From assembly GCA_051744925.1 (NCBI GenBank), contig JBNJDM010000003.1:1-64000 (forward strand): DNA of 64,000 bases, given 5' to 3'. The position numbers were made by a program, and so were the translations under genes. The notes under the pieces are model-generated. The model saw only the letters and a list, made by a program, of their open reading frames with translations, ran no database searches and was not told the DNA's origin. This DNA is from JACKCP01 sp051744925 (GTDB lineage Bacteria > Desulfobacterota > Desulfobacteria > Desulfobacterales > JACKCP01). Of the stretch, positions 1 to 8,449 are shown in pieces; the first letter of the stretch is position 1, and the number at the start of each line of letters is the position of its first letter.

Positions 1-726
1 CTGAAGCTCTCTTAAGTAAATAAAATGATCAAGTCTTTCTTCAATGGTTTCTATATGTCCGTAAAGCATTGTACAGTTGGTTTTAATCCCGAAGTTGTGA
101 ACTTTTTCAATAATTTCAAGCCATCTGTCCTTATTGATTTTTTTTGGGAAAAGCTTTTTATGAACCCGGTCGCTTAAAACCTCTGCCCCGCCTCCGGGCA
201 TCATTTCAAGGCCGTTATCCTTTAATTCACTTATAACCTGCTCAATACTTTTATCTGAAATTTTTGAAAGATGATCAATCTCCACAGCTGTAAAAGCTTT
301 AATCACAGCATCAGGTCTGACTTTTTTTATGGTTTTTAAAAGATCTATATAATATCCATAAGGAAGGGTTTCATTAAGACCTCCTACCATATGTATCTCT
401 TTTACAGGTTCATTTATCTTTTCTAAGATCTCTTCCTTTACATCTTCCATAGAGTACTGATAAGAATCTTTTGTGCAGTAATCTACTGCATAAGCACAGA
501 AAAGGCATCTGTTTCTGCAGATATTTGTATAATTAAGATGCTGATTGTATATAAAAAAAGAAGAATTACCGTGAAGCATTTTTCTTTTGTACTGAGCTAT
601 CTGAGCTGCTCCCATGAGATCTTTTGTGTTATAAAGCAAAAGACCGTCTTCAAAATTAAGACGTTTGCCTTTTAAAACTTTCTCATAAATTTTTTCCAGG
701 TTTTTATCTGAAAATACCGGTTCCAT
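1..726 (-). CDS. mqnE: Aminofutalosine synthase MqnE, 3' end outside window
   Basis: Radical SAM enzyme of the futalosine route to menaquinone. The family joins the SAM adenosyl radical to a carboxyvinyloxy-benzoate to give aminodeoxyfutalosine. The 242 visible residues contain the CxxxCxxC cluster motif (Cys70, Cys74, Cys77) after HLNYTNI, then GGLNETLPYGYY, GGGAEVLS and NCTMLYGHIET. The last string favours MqnE over its relative MqnC. The ATG has AGGA six bases upstream. A TGACC-N4-GGTCA palindrome lies in the 65-nt gap before it, so a TetR-type repressor may control it. The C-terminal third is beyond the window, so completeness is unknown. Confidence 0.88.
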   Translation of the reverse strand, partial: MEPVFSDKNLEKIYEKVLKGKRLNFEDGLLLYNTKDLMGAAQIAQYKRKMLHGNSSFFIYNQHLNYTNICRNRCLFCAYAVDYCTKDSYQYSMEDVKEEILEKINEPVKEIHMVGGLNETLPYGYYIDLLKTIKKVRPDAVIKAFTAVEIDHLSKISDKSIEQVISELKDNGLEMMPGGGAEVLSDRVHKKLFPKKINKDRWLEIIEKVHNFGIKTNCTMLYGHIETIEERLDHFIYLRELQ

Positions 727-758
727 AGTATTCCTGTTTATTAGTATTAAAAAAAAGA

Positions 759-778
759 TTATGACCAACCGGTCATAA
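759..778. promoter_or_regulatory. Inverted repeat upstream of mqnE, TetR-type operator candidate
   Basis: TTATGACC and GGTCATAA form perfect 8-bp arms around a 4-nt spacer, just upstream of mqnE. The core arms ATGACC/GGTCAT match those of the palindrome in front of the tetR gene near 27.98 kb, where the spacer is 3 nt. Such palindromes are typical of TetR-family operators. The regulator acting here is not known. Confidence 0.5.
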
Positions 779-791
779 TATGTCAAGAATA

Positions 792-1499
792 TTAATATCT
801 GGCTGGCTTTTCATATTCTTCAAACCATTGATCCACATCAGTGTTGACACTTCTGGCCTGAGAATTTGCAAGTTCATCACATCTTTCATTATATTTTATT
901 CCTGCATGTCCTTTTACCCATCTGAATTCAATATTTAATTTTTTATAATAATATTTTATCTCTTTCCAGAGATCTGAATTTAAAACATTATTCTTATCAG
1001 ACTTGACCCAGTTGTTTTTTTCCCATGAATATATCCAGCCCTTATTTACAGCATTAACTATGTAGGCTGAATCTGTATGAAGTATAATTTTTCTTTTTTC
1101 ATTTTTTAAAAATTCAAATGCTTTTATGCATGCAAGCATCTCCATTCTGTTATTTGTAGTGTGCCTTTTTCCTCCTGAAAGCTCTTTTATTTCGCCGTCA
1201 TAAATAATTACAGCTCCATAGCCTCCGGGTCCGGGGTTATTAATGCACCCTCCATCTGTAAAAACTGTAACATGATCATTATTAATCTCAGGTTCATCTC
1301 CGGAAAAAGATTTTTTTTCTTTTTTTGTATCAGAAACATTATTCATAAAATCAAGAGCATCCTGATAATCATAAAAACTTTTATATACAGCACCTTTGAA
1401 TCCATCAACAGCTGCTTTTGCGCCATCAGGACCGAACCACTGAGTAAATATTTTTCTTGTTTTCCCTTTAGCCACAGCATACCATTTTTTTTTTGCCAT
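792..1499 (-). CDS. rnhA: Ribonuclease HI with N-terminal hybrid-binding (viroplasmin-like) domain
   Basis: Endonuclease that cuts the RNA strand of RNA-DNA hybrids. Residues 4-50 (KKWYAVAKGKTRKIF, then WFGPDGAKAAVDGFKGA) are the small hybrid-binding domain found in eukaryotic RNase H1 and in some bacteria. A linker of about 25 residues follows, and the catalytic domain starts near residue 76. Its acidic residues are visible as Asp82 (FTDGGCINNPGPGGYG), Glu120 (NNRMEML), Asp143 (HTDSAY) and Asp208 (NERCDELAN), with His198 on the late loop. Most proteobacterial RNases HI lack the N-terminal domain. It ends 65 nt before mqnE on the same strand and may be co-transcribed with it. Confidence 0.93.
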   Translation of the reverse strand: MAKKKWYAVAKGKTRKIFTQWFGPDGAKAAVDGFKGAVYKSFYDYQDALDFMNNVSDTKKEKKSFSGDEPEINNDHVTVFTDGGCINNPGPGGYGAVIIYDGEIKELSGGKRHTTNNRMEMLACIKAFEFLKNEKRKIILHTDSAYIVNAVNKGWIYSWEKNNWVKSDKNNVLNSDLWKEIKYYYKKLNIEFRWVKGHAGIKYNERCDELANSQARSVNTDVDQWFEEYEKPARY

Positions 1500-1608
1500 A
1501 AATCAGACAAGCTCCAAAAGTTAAATATTGTGTTCAGAACAAACTTTACTTGATAAATTATTAAAATTTTAATAGCTAATTTCTATAAAAATATATCAGG
1601 GAGACTAT

Positions 1609-2085
1609 ATGAAAATTATTGATAAATTAAACAAAAAAATACAATTAAGATTATTTAATAAAATAGACAGGGCTATTGACCAGATAAAATACGGTCTTTA
1701 CGCACGGATTAACAAAGATTCAGGATTAAAAGGAGAACCTGAACCCGGTTTATTTGCAGCAGCTGTAGTTAATGAACTTTTTTCTCTTCCTCCTAAAACA
1801 TCTGAAGCAAAAAAATATCTTGAACAAAACAAAAATAAGATTGATGCTTATATTGCAGATTTAAAAAACAATGATGAAGTAATAGATGTACTGACCCAGG
1901 CCATGAAAATAAGACTTACAGTAGTGTTCCACGCTGCAGGCTCGGGAGTATCTGATAATTTTGCACGAGTACCTTATAATAATCTCGATAAAAAAGGCCT
2001 TATCCAAGAAGATGCAGAAATTATGTCTACGGATCAGTTCATAAAATTTGCAAAAAAATATATTCAGTCAAGTCCAAAATATTAA
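1609..2085 (+). CDS. Conserved-looking cytosolic protein of unknown function
   Basis: I do not recognise this 158-residue protein. It has no signal peptide or membrane segment. The N-terminus is basic and amphipathic, the middle (PEPGLFAAAVVNELFSLPP) looks like a helical core, and the rest is mostly charged helix. The start has a GGGAG site 8 nt upstream. It stands 8 nt before the next gene on the same strand, so the two are probably translated from one transcript. It is divergent from rnhA. Coding use resembles the neighbours. A functional partnership with the next gene is inferred from spacing only. Confidence 0.7.
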   Translation: MKIIDKLNKKIQLRLFNKIDRAIDQIKYGLYARINKDSGLKGEPEPGLFAAAVVNELFSLPPKTSEAKKYLEQNKNKIDAYIADLKNNDEVIDVLTQAMKIRLTVVFHAAGSGVSDNFARVPYNNLDKKGLIQEDAEIMSTDQFIKFAKKYIQSSPKY

Positions 2086-2093
2086 AGGAAATA

Positions 2094-2660
2094 ATGAATA
2101 ACTTAAATATATATCACTACACCCCGAAATTTAATCTTTCTAAAATATTAAAAGATGGTGTAATTAAAAGATCTCATGGATTCAGTGAATGGGAAAAGCC
2201 TGCAGTCTGGCTTTCATGCGAGTCTTTTTTTGAAAACTCTGCTTTTTTTCTTCATAAACAAAACAATATGCTTGTTAAGAGAAAAGAAAGGGAGGTCAAC
2301 AGTCTGGGTAAGGCAAGAATAAAGATAAATACTTCCGGAACACGAAGTTTCACTTTTCACCAGTTTAAAAATATAAGCAGAATATCTACAAGAAATTTTA
2401 AAACAATTCAGCAGCTTGCTGAAGAGTGCGGATCAGATCCTAATATGTGGAGGGTTTGTTTTTCAGATATTGAAAAACAAAACTGGGAAAAAATTGAAAT
2501 ATATAATGATAAAACTCTTTTATGGGAAGATTATGAGTATTTAAATAAGCCTGAACTTTTTAATTACCTCAAAGAGATAAAATCTCTTATAGATTACATG
2601 GACAGTAATCAAAAAAGCAGGCTTGCAAAACATCTTAAAAAAATTGAAAATAAACTTTAA
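2094..2660 (+). CDS. Unknown protein with HYT...G...VWLS motifs
   Basis: A 188-residue soluble protein that I cannot name. The N-terminus carries IYHYTPKFNLSKILKDGVIK (His8-Tyr9-Thr10), followed by KPAVWLSCESFFENSA. A leading H-Y-T, a nearby GxI, and a later aromatic-serine strand recall the layout of ADP-ribosyltransferase-like folds such as DarT or RNA 2'-phosphotransferase. The likeness is by eye only, and no catalytic glutamate can be assigned with confidence. The C-terminal third is helical and lysine-rich. It follows the 158-residue gene by 8 nt. A two-gene toxin-type unit is possible but unproven. Its 3' end faces cheX three bases away. Confidence 0.7.
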   Translation: MNNLNIYHYTPKFNLSKILKDGVIKRSHGFSEWEKPAVWLSCESFFENSAFFLHKQNNMLVKRKEREVNSLGKARIKINTSGTRSFTFHQFKNISRISTRNFKTIQQLAEECGSDPNMWRVCFSDIEKQNWEKIEIYNDKTLLWEDYEYLNKPELFNYLKEIKSLIDYMDSNQKSRLAKHLKKIENKL

Positions 2661-2663
2661 AAA

Positions 2664-3131
2664 TCAACCTTCAAAACAGATTTCAAGAGTAAATTTCCCT
2701 CCTGTTTCATTCTCCTGAAAAGGAACAGCTATCTTTGGCCCTTCAGTAATATGCCTGAGTTCATGTTTTTCACCTGTAACTACACTAGGTATTGATCCGT
2801 CAAAAAGATATCCGTCAACTTCGAGCTCCTGGCGAGCCTGGCCTGAAACCATATTTGCAATCTCACCTGAAGCTTCAGCTACATCTTCATTCAATTCGGT
2901 TATATCTTCACCAAACATATTGGAAACAATTTTAAGTATTATATTTTTCTCAAAACTTATTGAAAAAGAACCGTTGGGCGAACCAGTAAGACCTACTATG
3001 CTGCTGACATCTCCAGTAGCTGTAGTCTCTTTTTTTAAATATGGTTTGCCTGGGGTAACCTGAATAAAAGCCATAGTTTCAAGAACATTTTTTGTTGCTG
3101 TAATAAAAGGATTTACCAGTTCAGCTTTCAT
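2664..3131 (-). CDS. cheX: CheX-type chemotaxis phosphatase
   Basis: The CheC/CheX/FliY family speeds loss of phosphate from CheY-P. The 155-residue length fits CheX, and the single ExxN motif is visible as Glu90-Ile-Ala-Asn93 within AEASGEIANMVSGQAR. The protein begins KAELVNPFITATKNVLETM, a usual CheX opening. No other chemotaxis or flagellar gene is nearby, so it is a stand-alone copy whose target response regulator cannot be deduced here. Some stand-alone CheX-like proteins act on regulators outside chemotaxis. It converges on the unknown gene pair with three bases between stop codons. Confidence 0.85.
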   Translation of the reverse strand: MKAELVNPFITATKNVLETMAFIQVTPGKPYLKKETTATGDVSSIVGLTGSPNGSFSISFEKNIILKIVSNMFGEDITELNEDVAEASGEIANMVSGQARQELEVDGYLFDGSIPSVVTGEKHELRHITEGPKIAVPFQENETGGKFTLEICFEG

Positions 3132-3359
3132 TATATTCTACTCCGGGTTAATTCTTTAAATAGACTAAGATAAGATTTTTATAAACTTAGCAGATATTAT
3201 AATCCAAATCAATTCAGTTTTATTAAAATCTCTTTAATGCACTTCTCAAATCCAGACATCATAAGCTTTAAATCAAAAAAAACAAAAAACATTTAAGTCT
3301 GAACTTAGCTGATATCAGGATGTTTGCGACAGCATATATTTAACAGTTTTAACCTGCAG

Positions 3360-4286
3360 TTAATCAAGATCAAAAAGACCTGTGCTTATATATCTTTCAC
3401 CTGTACTTGGCAATACAGTTACAATATTAATATTTTTGCCCTCATATCTTTGTGAAATTATTTTTGCTGCATATACAGCCGCGCCAGAAGATATTCCGCA
3501 TAAAAGACCTGAAAAACGGGCTGTTTTTTTTGCGTATTCCATTGCCTTTTCACCGGAAACCTGAATAACTTCATCTATTATATCTGTGTCAAGAAGATCA
3601 GGCACAAACCCGGCTCCAATCCCCTGAATAGAATGAGGTCCTGGTTTACCCCCTGTAAGTACAGGTGATTCGCTCGGCTCCACCGCAATGATTTTTATGT
3701 TTTTATCCTTTTCCTTAAGGTATTTTCCGGTTCCGGAAATTGTTCCGCCTGTTCCTACACCTGCTATAAAAATATCTGTGAGTCCTTCTGTATCTTCATA
3801 AATTTCAGGGCCTGTTGTATTATAATGAGCAGCTGAATTATATTTATTTGAGAACTGATCAGGCATAAAATCGGCTTCTTTTTTTTCTATCATATCCTGA
3901 GCTTTATCAAGTGCCCCCCGCATTCCTGCAGAAGGATCAGTAAGAACAAGCTCAGCACCAAAATATTCAAGAAGTTTTTTTCTTTCAGTACTCATTGAAG
4001 AAGGCATAACAAGAGAAAGTCTGTATTTTTTTATTTTGCATAATGCGGCCAGAGATATTCCTGTATTTCCGCTTGTAGGCTCTACAATTCTTGAAGACAT
4101 ACTGATTTTATTTTCTTTTTCAGCACCTTCAATTATATATTTTGCAGCTCTGTCCTTGACACTGCCAAGGGGATTTAAAAATTCTGCTTTTAAATAAATA
4201 TTATTGCCTGAATCATCTATTTCTTCAGGGCATAAAAAAAGCGGGGTTCTGCCTATGGAAAAATCAAGAGAATTAAAATATTTCAA
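3360..4286 (-). CDS. cysK: Cysteine synthase (O-acetylserine sulfhydrylase)
   Basis: PLP enzyme that makes cysteine from O-acetylserine and sulfide in the cytosol. PLP lysine is Lys44 in NPLGSVKDRAAKYI. The substrate loop TSGNTG is at residues 71-76, the phosphate-binding glycine loop is GVGTGGTISGTG, and SSGAAVYAA lies near the C-terminus. The 308-residue length is normal for CysK/CysM. I cannot separate CysK from CysM or from a cystathionine-beta-synthase-like enzyme by eye. The start is a TTG with GGAGG seven bases upstream; no ATG is better placed. No cysE or sulfate-assimilation gene sits beside it. Confidence 0.9.
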   Translation of the reverse strand: MKYFNSLDFSIGRTPLFLCPEEIDDSGNNIYLKAEFLNPLGSVKDRAAKYIIEGAEKENKISMSSRIVEPTSGNTGISLAALCKIKKYRLSLVMPSSMSTERKKLLEYFGAELVLTDPSAGMRGALDKAQDMIEKKEADFMPDQFSNKYNSAAHYNTTGPEIYEDTEGLTDIFIAGVGTGGTISGTGKYLKEKDKNIKIIAVEPSESPVLTGGKPGPHSIQGIGAGFVPDLLDTDIIDEVIQVSGEKAMEYAKKTARFSGLLCGISSGAAVYAAKIISQRYEGKNINIVTVLPSTGERYISTGLFDLD

Positions 4287-4358
4287 TTATACCTCCGTTT
4301 AAATTAAATCAGTCCAAACCGTGACTGATGTTTAAACATTTCTTTGTTTCTAAAGATA

Positions 4359-5324
4359 TTATTTTGTCCAGAGATAATAAAATCCCTGATCATAAATATC
4401 AAAAGCTTTTTTAAGCTCAGACGGAGAAAGATTATTTTTCATCATTGAAGCAGACAAAGAATTATAAATATTATCATCAGGATACACAGATCTTGTGTAG
4501 ATAACAACACTTGGATCTTCTTTTATACCTGCAAGTTTTTTTGATACTTTATATGCATCTTCAAAATATCCGACCTGATCTACAAGGTTAAGGTCAAGTG
4601 CCTTTTCTGCAGTAAAAATTCTTGCAGAAGCAATTACCGGTTTATTCTCTTCTGTAATATTTCTGTGTTTAAAAACAAGGTGTAGAAACCTGCCTGCAAG
4701 AGAATCAATAATTTCCTGTATTATTTCTTTTTCCTCATCCGCACTTTCCCTGAAAGGTGAACCAATATCCTTGTTTTTCCCCGATTTAACAACTTCAACA
4801 TCAACACCTATTTTATTTAACAAAGAATGGGCTTTTAAATTTACAGTTACAGCACCTATTGATCCGGTAACTGTAGTCGGATGAGCAACTATATAATCTG
4901 AAGGAAGAGCTATGTAATAAGCCCCTGAAGCAGCTAGCCCCATAAAAAGGGAGACAACTTTAATCCCTGTTCTTTGTTTGAATTTTAAAATTTCATTATA
5001 AATAATATCACTTACATGACCTGAACCTCCGGGACTGTCTATTTTTAAAATTACAGCTTTTACACCCGGATCAACAGAAGCTTTGTCAAGTTTTGATTTT
5101 ATTTCATGTAAAAGTCCGTGTTTTGATTTTAGTAACCCCTTATCCGGGTTATCAGAAATTAGTCCGTTAACTGTAATTACAAGAATTTTTTCATCAGAAC
5201 CTTTTTTTAAAGTTGTTTCCTGAAGAGGATCCCAGGCACCTCCGGGCATAAGATTAATTCTTGGCATACACCCTGTTAAAGAAATGAGAAAAAAGACTAA
5301 TAAAACTAAATTTATTTTTTTCAT
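4359..5324 (-). CDS. sppA: Signal peptide peptidase SppA (36K type), predicted lipoprotein
   Basis: Membrane-attached serine protease that degrades cleaved signal peptides. I start it at the internal ATG that gives MKKINLVLLVFFLISLTGC, because AGGAG lies just upstream and this yields a good lipoprotein signal with Cys19 as the lipidation site. The longer reading adds 29 residues that do not fit. The Ser-Lys dyad is Ser133 (GLAASGAYY) and Lys185 (SGKNKDIGSPF); their spacing of 52 equals that of Bacillus SppA. SPGG precedes the serine. At 321 residues it is the short one-domain form. Lipidation instead of a transmembrane anchor is the odd point. It lies downstream of an alpha/beta hydrolase on the same strand. 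Confidence 0.88.
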   Translation of the reverse strand: MKKINLVLLVFFLISLTGCMPRINLMPGGAWDPLQETTLKKGSDEKILVITVNGLISDNPDKGLLKSKHGLLHEIKSKLDKASVDPGVKAVILKIDSPGGSGHVSDIIYNEILKFKQRTGIKVVSLFMGLAASGAYYIALPSDYIVAHPTTVTGSIGAVTVNLKAHSLLNKIGVDVEVVKSGKNKDIGSPFRESADEEKEIIQEIIDSLAGRFLHLVFKHRNITEENKPVIASARIFTAEKALDLNLVDQVGYFEDAYKVSKKLAGIKEDPSVVIYTRSVYPDDNIYNSLSASMMKNNLSPSELKKAFDIYDQGFYYLWTK

Positions 5325-5386
5325 ATATAAACTCCTGGCTAGCTGCTGTAATTTTAAATAATTTATATAAATCTTTTTTAAAAAAT

Positions 5387-6067
5387 TCAGGATATGCACC
5401 TGAATATGCAATTCTTGATTTCACCTGCAAGAAACTTATAATGATCAAGAGTTTCTTCCCCGGACATTTTATAATATGTCAGTCCGTGTCCTGCATTTTC
5501 AAGAAAGTATACAAAAGACTTATCACCGGTTTTTTTGTCGATATTTTCCAGAAGCTCCCTGCTGCATAAAGGATCTTTTGTTCCGCTGAAAAAAATCATT
5601 GGAGAATCTATTAAGTACAAAGGTGAATCATTAACTTTATCCTTTTTTCCGGGAGCATGAAGAGGGTATCCGAGAAAAACCATAACTTCGGGAGAAAAAT
5701 AGTTTGCTGCACATATTTCAGCTGCAATTCTTCCTCCAAGGGATTTACCTATTACAATCATTTTTTTTGAGGGAAATTCCTTGTGATTTCTCATAAAACT
5801 ATAAGCTTGAAGCCATGCTTTCTTAAGCACTTTAGAAGAATCAGGAGATTTTCTCCCTGCATATCTGTATGGAAAATTAAATCGTAAAACAGGTATATTA
5901 TTTTCGGATAAAGTCTCTGCGGTTTTCTCAAGAAGTCCGTTATTAATGTCATTATTTGCACCATGTGCTATAACTGCTGAATAATCTGAATATGAATCAG
6001 GAATATTTAAGATGCAGTTAAACTTTTTTTCACCGTCAGTTTTTAATAAAATCTCTTTTTTCTGCAT
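5387..6067 (-). CDS. Alpha/beta hydrolase, KANL3/Tex30-like
   Basis: A 226-residue cytosolic hydrolase fold. The oxyanion strand is VIAHGANND, the nucleophile elbow is GKSLGGRIAAE, the acid is probably in FFSGTKDPLC, and the histidine is in ENAGHGL. The order and the PYRYAGRKSPD segment match the KANL3/Tex30 (dienelactone-hydrolase-like) family, whose bacterial members have no settled substrate. It is followed on the same strand by sppA after 62 nt. The substrate cannot be predicted from the sequence. Confidence 0.8.
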   Translation of the reverse strand: MQKKEILLKTDGEKKFNCILNIPDSYSDYSAVIAHGANNDINNGLLEKTAETLSENNIPVLRFNFPYRYAGRKSPDSSKVLKKAWLQAYSFMRNHKEFPSKKMIVIGKSLGGRIAAEICAANYFSPEVMVFLGYPLHAPGKKDKVNDSPLYLIDSPMIFFSGTKDPLCSRELLENIDKKTGDKSFVYFLENAGHGLTYYKMSGEETLDHYKFLAGEIKNCIFRCIS

Positions 6068-6197
6068 AATTTATCTCAGATATTTTAAATTTTAATTTTG
6101 AATACTTAAAATTTACTTTAAACTAAAAATAATAAGAAAACAACTGAGATGAAATAGGCCTAAAAGAAAAAAATATTTCAGGAGAACAAAAAAATAT

Positions 6198-6725
6198 ATG
6201 GAAGAATTTATAGACATACTCGATGAAAACGGAAATTTTACCGGAATTATAAAATCAAGGGAAGAAGTCCATGAAAAAGGTTACCTGCATAAAACAATAC
6301 ATGTATGGGTTGTAAACAGCAAAAATGAAATTTTAATTCAGAAAAGGTCTGCAACAAAACTTACTCATCCGGGAATGTGGGATGTATCGTGTGCAGGTCA
6401 TGTAAGCGCAGATCAGACATCAAAACAGGCTGCAATTGACGAATTGTATGAAGAAACTGGACTTTTAGCAGACAAATCTGAACTTAATTATATTGTTTCA
6501 ATTGAAAAAAAATTCTTTAAAGATAAAATCAAAGACAATGAAATTTATGATGTTTATCTGGTAAATAAGGATATGGACTTAGATAAGTTAAATTGTGATC
6601 CTGAAGAAGTAGAAAAGCTCGATCTTATAAAAGCTGAACAATTTTTTAAAAATGCAAAAACAAAATCCGACTTTATAAATAATGAAAAAGAATATTTTAT
6701 TATGAAGAAAATCCTGCTTGAATAG
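6198..6725 (+). CDS. NUDIX hydrolase, YfcD/IPP-isomerase-like
   Basis: A 175-residue NUDIX protein of the branch related to isopentenyl-diphosphate isomerase, opening MEEFIDILDENGNFTG and continuing HKTIHVWVVNSKNEILIQKRS. The Nudix box runs from Gly at about residue 73 (GHVSADQ) to EETGL. It departs from GX5EX7REUXEEXGU: the first Glu is Gln, and the Arg before the first REUXEE Glu is Asp, while the EExG glutamates remain. Metal binding is probably kept, but the reaction cannot be named; related proteins hydrolyse nucleotide or isoprenoid diphosphates. It is divergent from the alpha/beta hydrolase and upstream of mgsA. Confidence 0.82.
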   Translation: MEEFIDILDENGNFTGIIKSREEVHEKGYLHKTIHVWVVNSKNEILIQKRSATKLTHPGMWDVSCAGHVSADQTSKQAAIDELYEETGLLADKSELNYIVSIEKKFFKDKIKDNEIYDVYLVNKDMDLDKLNCDPEEVEKLDLIKAEQFFKNAKTKSDFINNEKEYFIMKKILLE

Positions 6726-6845
6726 AATAAGAATCACTTTATAATACTTTTTACACTAAAAATATTATAAATTCCAACTTCACAAAATTTAAAATTTTAT
6801 TTTCAATATTTTATTCAGATAAAATAAGATAAAAAGGTATTTAAA

Positions 6846-7346
6846 ATGGAATACAAAACAAAAAGTTTCCCTGAGAAAAAAAGAATTGCACTTATTGCCC
6901 ATGACGGAAAAAAAGATGAACTTCTTTCGTGGATTCAATCGAATAAAAATCTTTTAATTGATCATGAGCTTTATGCCACAGGAACAACAGGTTCAATAAT
7001 AGAAAAAGAACTTGAAATAAAAATCAACAGAATGCAAAGCGGGCCCCTTGGCGGAGACCTCCAGATAGGCTCTTTGATAGCTGAAGGGAAAATAGATTTT
7101 CTTGTATTTTTCTGGGATCCTCTTGAAGCACAGCCCCACGAACCAGATATAAGAGCTTTGCTCAGACTTGCTGTTTTATGGAATATTCCTGCAGCTACAA
7201 ATGTATCAAGTGCAGATTTTATTTTTTCTTCACCACTTTTTTCAAAAGATTATAAAAGAATGGTTCCTGACTATGATAATTACCAGAAAAAAAGAGAAGA
7301 TGAGATTGATAAATGCATTAAAACCTGCGCCAGAAGTACTGATTAA
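6846..7346 (+). CDS. mgsA: Methylglyoxal synthase
   Basis: Converts dihydroxyacetone phosphate to methylglyoxal plus phosphate, a glycolytic bypass used when phosphate is short or sugar phosphates build up. Conserved features are IALIAHDGKKDEL (His19, Lys23), the phosphate-binding ATGTTGS at 44-50, GPLGGDLQIG with catalytic Asp71, and FFWDPLEAQPHEPDI (Asp91, His98, Asp101), the same numbering as in E. coli. The 166-residue length is normal, with a slightly long charged tail. The gene stands alone between the NUDIX and DegV genes, with AT-rich gaps on both sides. Confidence 0.95.
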   Translation: MEYKTKSFPEKKRIALIAHDGKKDELLSWIQSNKNLLIDHELYATGTTGSIIEKELEIKINRMQSGPLGGDLQIGSLIAEGKIDFLVFFWDPLEAQPHEPDIRALLRLAVLWNIPAATNVSSADFIFSSPLFSKDYKRMVPDYDNYQKKREDEIDKCIKTCARSTD

Positions 7347-7507
7347 TAATTATACACGGTTTTAAACTTTTAATTTTATGGTAAAATTATAATAAAGTCA
7401 GTTAATTACTTTAAGTTTTAAAAATTTATGCAGAGCAAACTTGATAACCTCTTAATTTAGATATAAACAGATCGTATTAATATGTAAGATTTATAAGGAG
7501 ATTTTGT

Positions 7508-8368
7508 ATGACATCAATTGGAATAACAACAGATTCAACAGCCGATTTTCCTGAAGGCGTTGCAGAAAAATTTAACATCCGCATTATGCCGGTTCATGTT
7601 GTATCAGATTCCAAAGATTATCTTGACGGCATAGATATTTCAGGCAAAGAGGTTCTTGATAAAATGAAAAATAACAGCTCTGTGTTCACAAGACCCGGAA
7701 CACCTGCAGAATATGCTGATTTATTTGAAAATATGCTTAAAAAATACGACCAGGTTTTATCATTTCATATTGCATCAAATCTTTCAGAATGCTTTCAAAG
7801 CGCTAAAAACGGATTAAAACTCCTTCCGCCTGAGGCTGAAAAAAGAGTAAAAATATTTGATACAAAATCGACAAGCATAGGCCAGGCCATGTATGTAATA
7901 AAAGCATGCGAAATACTAAAAAAAGACAAAACTATAAAAGATATAGAAAACAAAATTAATCTTGAAATGGTAACCTGCGTAAGTAATTTTACTGTTGAAT
8001 CACTTAAATGGCTGAAGAAAAACGGTAAAATAGGTTCTTTTGGAGCTGCTTTTGGTAATATGCTCGATCTTAAGCCTTTAATAGTTCTTAAAGACTCCTC
8101 ATTAAAGCCTATAGGAAACATAAGAGGTAAAAAAAATATTTTAAATGAAATGGCTTCATATGCAGGCAAGACCAAACAAAGAACAGGGTTTGATTATGAG
8201 GCCTGGATTACTCACTGCGAAGCACAGGAAGATGCCGATTATTTAGGAAAAAAACTTGGAGAAAACCTTGAAACAGATATAAGTAATATTAAAATAATCA
8301 AAGCAGGCGCATCAATAGCTGCACAGACAGGACCGGGAAGTATCGGATGGGGAATGATAAAAAAATAG
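7508..8368 (+). CDS. DegV family fatty-acid-binding protein
   Basis: DegV/FakB proteins bind a fatty acid in the cytosol. In Firmicutes, FakB presents it to the kinase FakA. The sequence opens IGITTDSTADFP (residues 4-15) and has the FTRPGTPAEY loop, the second ligand loop SFHIASNLSECFQSA, and the late glycine-rich GPGSIGWGMI. The 286-residue length is standard. No fakA kinase is in view, so a role in exogenous fatty-acid use is inferred from the family only. A GGAG site precedes the ATG, and a strong hairpin terminator begins right after the stop. Confidence 0.92.
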   Translation: MTSIGITTDSTADFPEGVAEKFNIRIMPVHVVSDSKDYLDGIDISGKEVLDKMKNNSSVFTRPGTPAEYADLFENMLKKYDQVLSFHIASNLSECFQSAKNGLKLLPPEAEKRVKIFDTKSTSIGQAMYVIKACEILKKDKTIKDIENKINLEMVTCVSNFTVESLKWLKKNGKIGSFGAAFGNMLDLKPLIVLKDSSLKPIGNIRGKKNILNEMASYAGKTKQRTGFDYEAWITHCEAQEDADYLGKKLGENLETDISNIKIIKAGASIAAQTGPGSIGWGMIKK

Positions 8369-8370
8369 AA

Positions 8371-8392
8371 AAGGGCGTAAAAACGCCCTTTT
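8371..8392. terminator. Bidirectional rho-independent terminator
   Basis: Perfect 8-bp stem AAGGGCGT/ACGCCCTT with an AAAA loop, flanked by A-rich and T-rich sequence. It starts two bases after the DegV stop codon and also faces the 3' end of the superoxide dismutase gene, so it probably serves both strands. Confidence 0.85.
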
Positions 8393-8449
8393 AAATATAA
8401 ATTCAGATATTTTTAAGTTTTCTAAAAACTTTATTATATTCGTAAAAGT

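Noticed and set aside
1272..1553. 93-codon plus-strand frame over rnhA
   Set aside because: Phe/Ile-rich translation of the antisense strand of a conserved gene, no start site.
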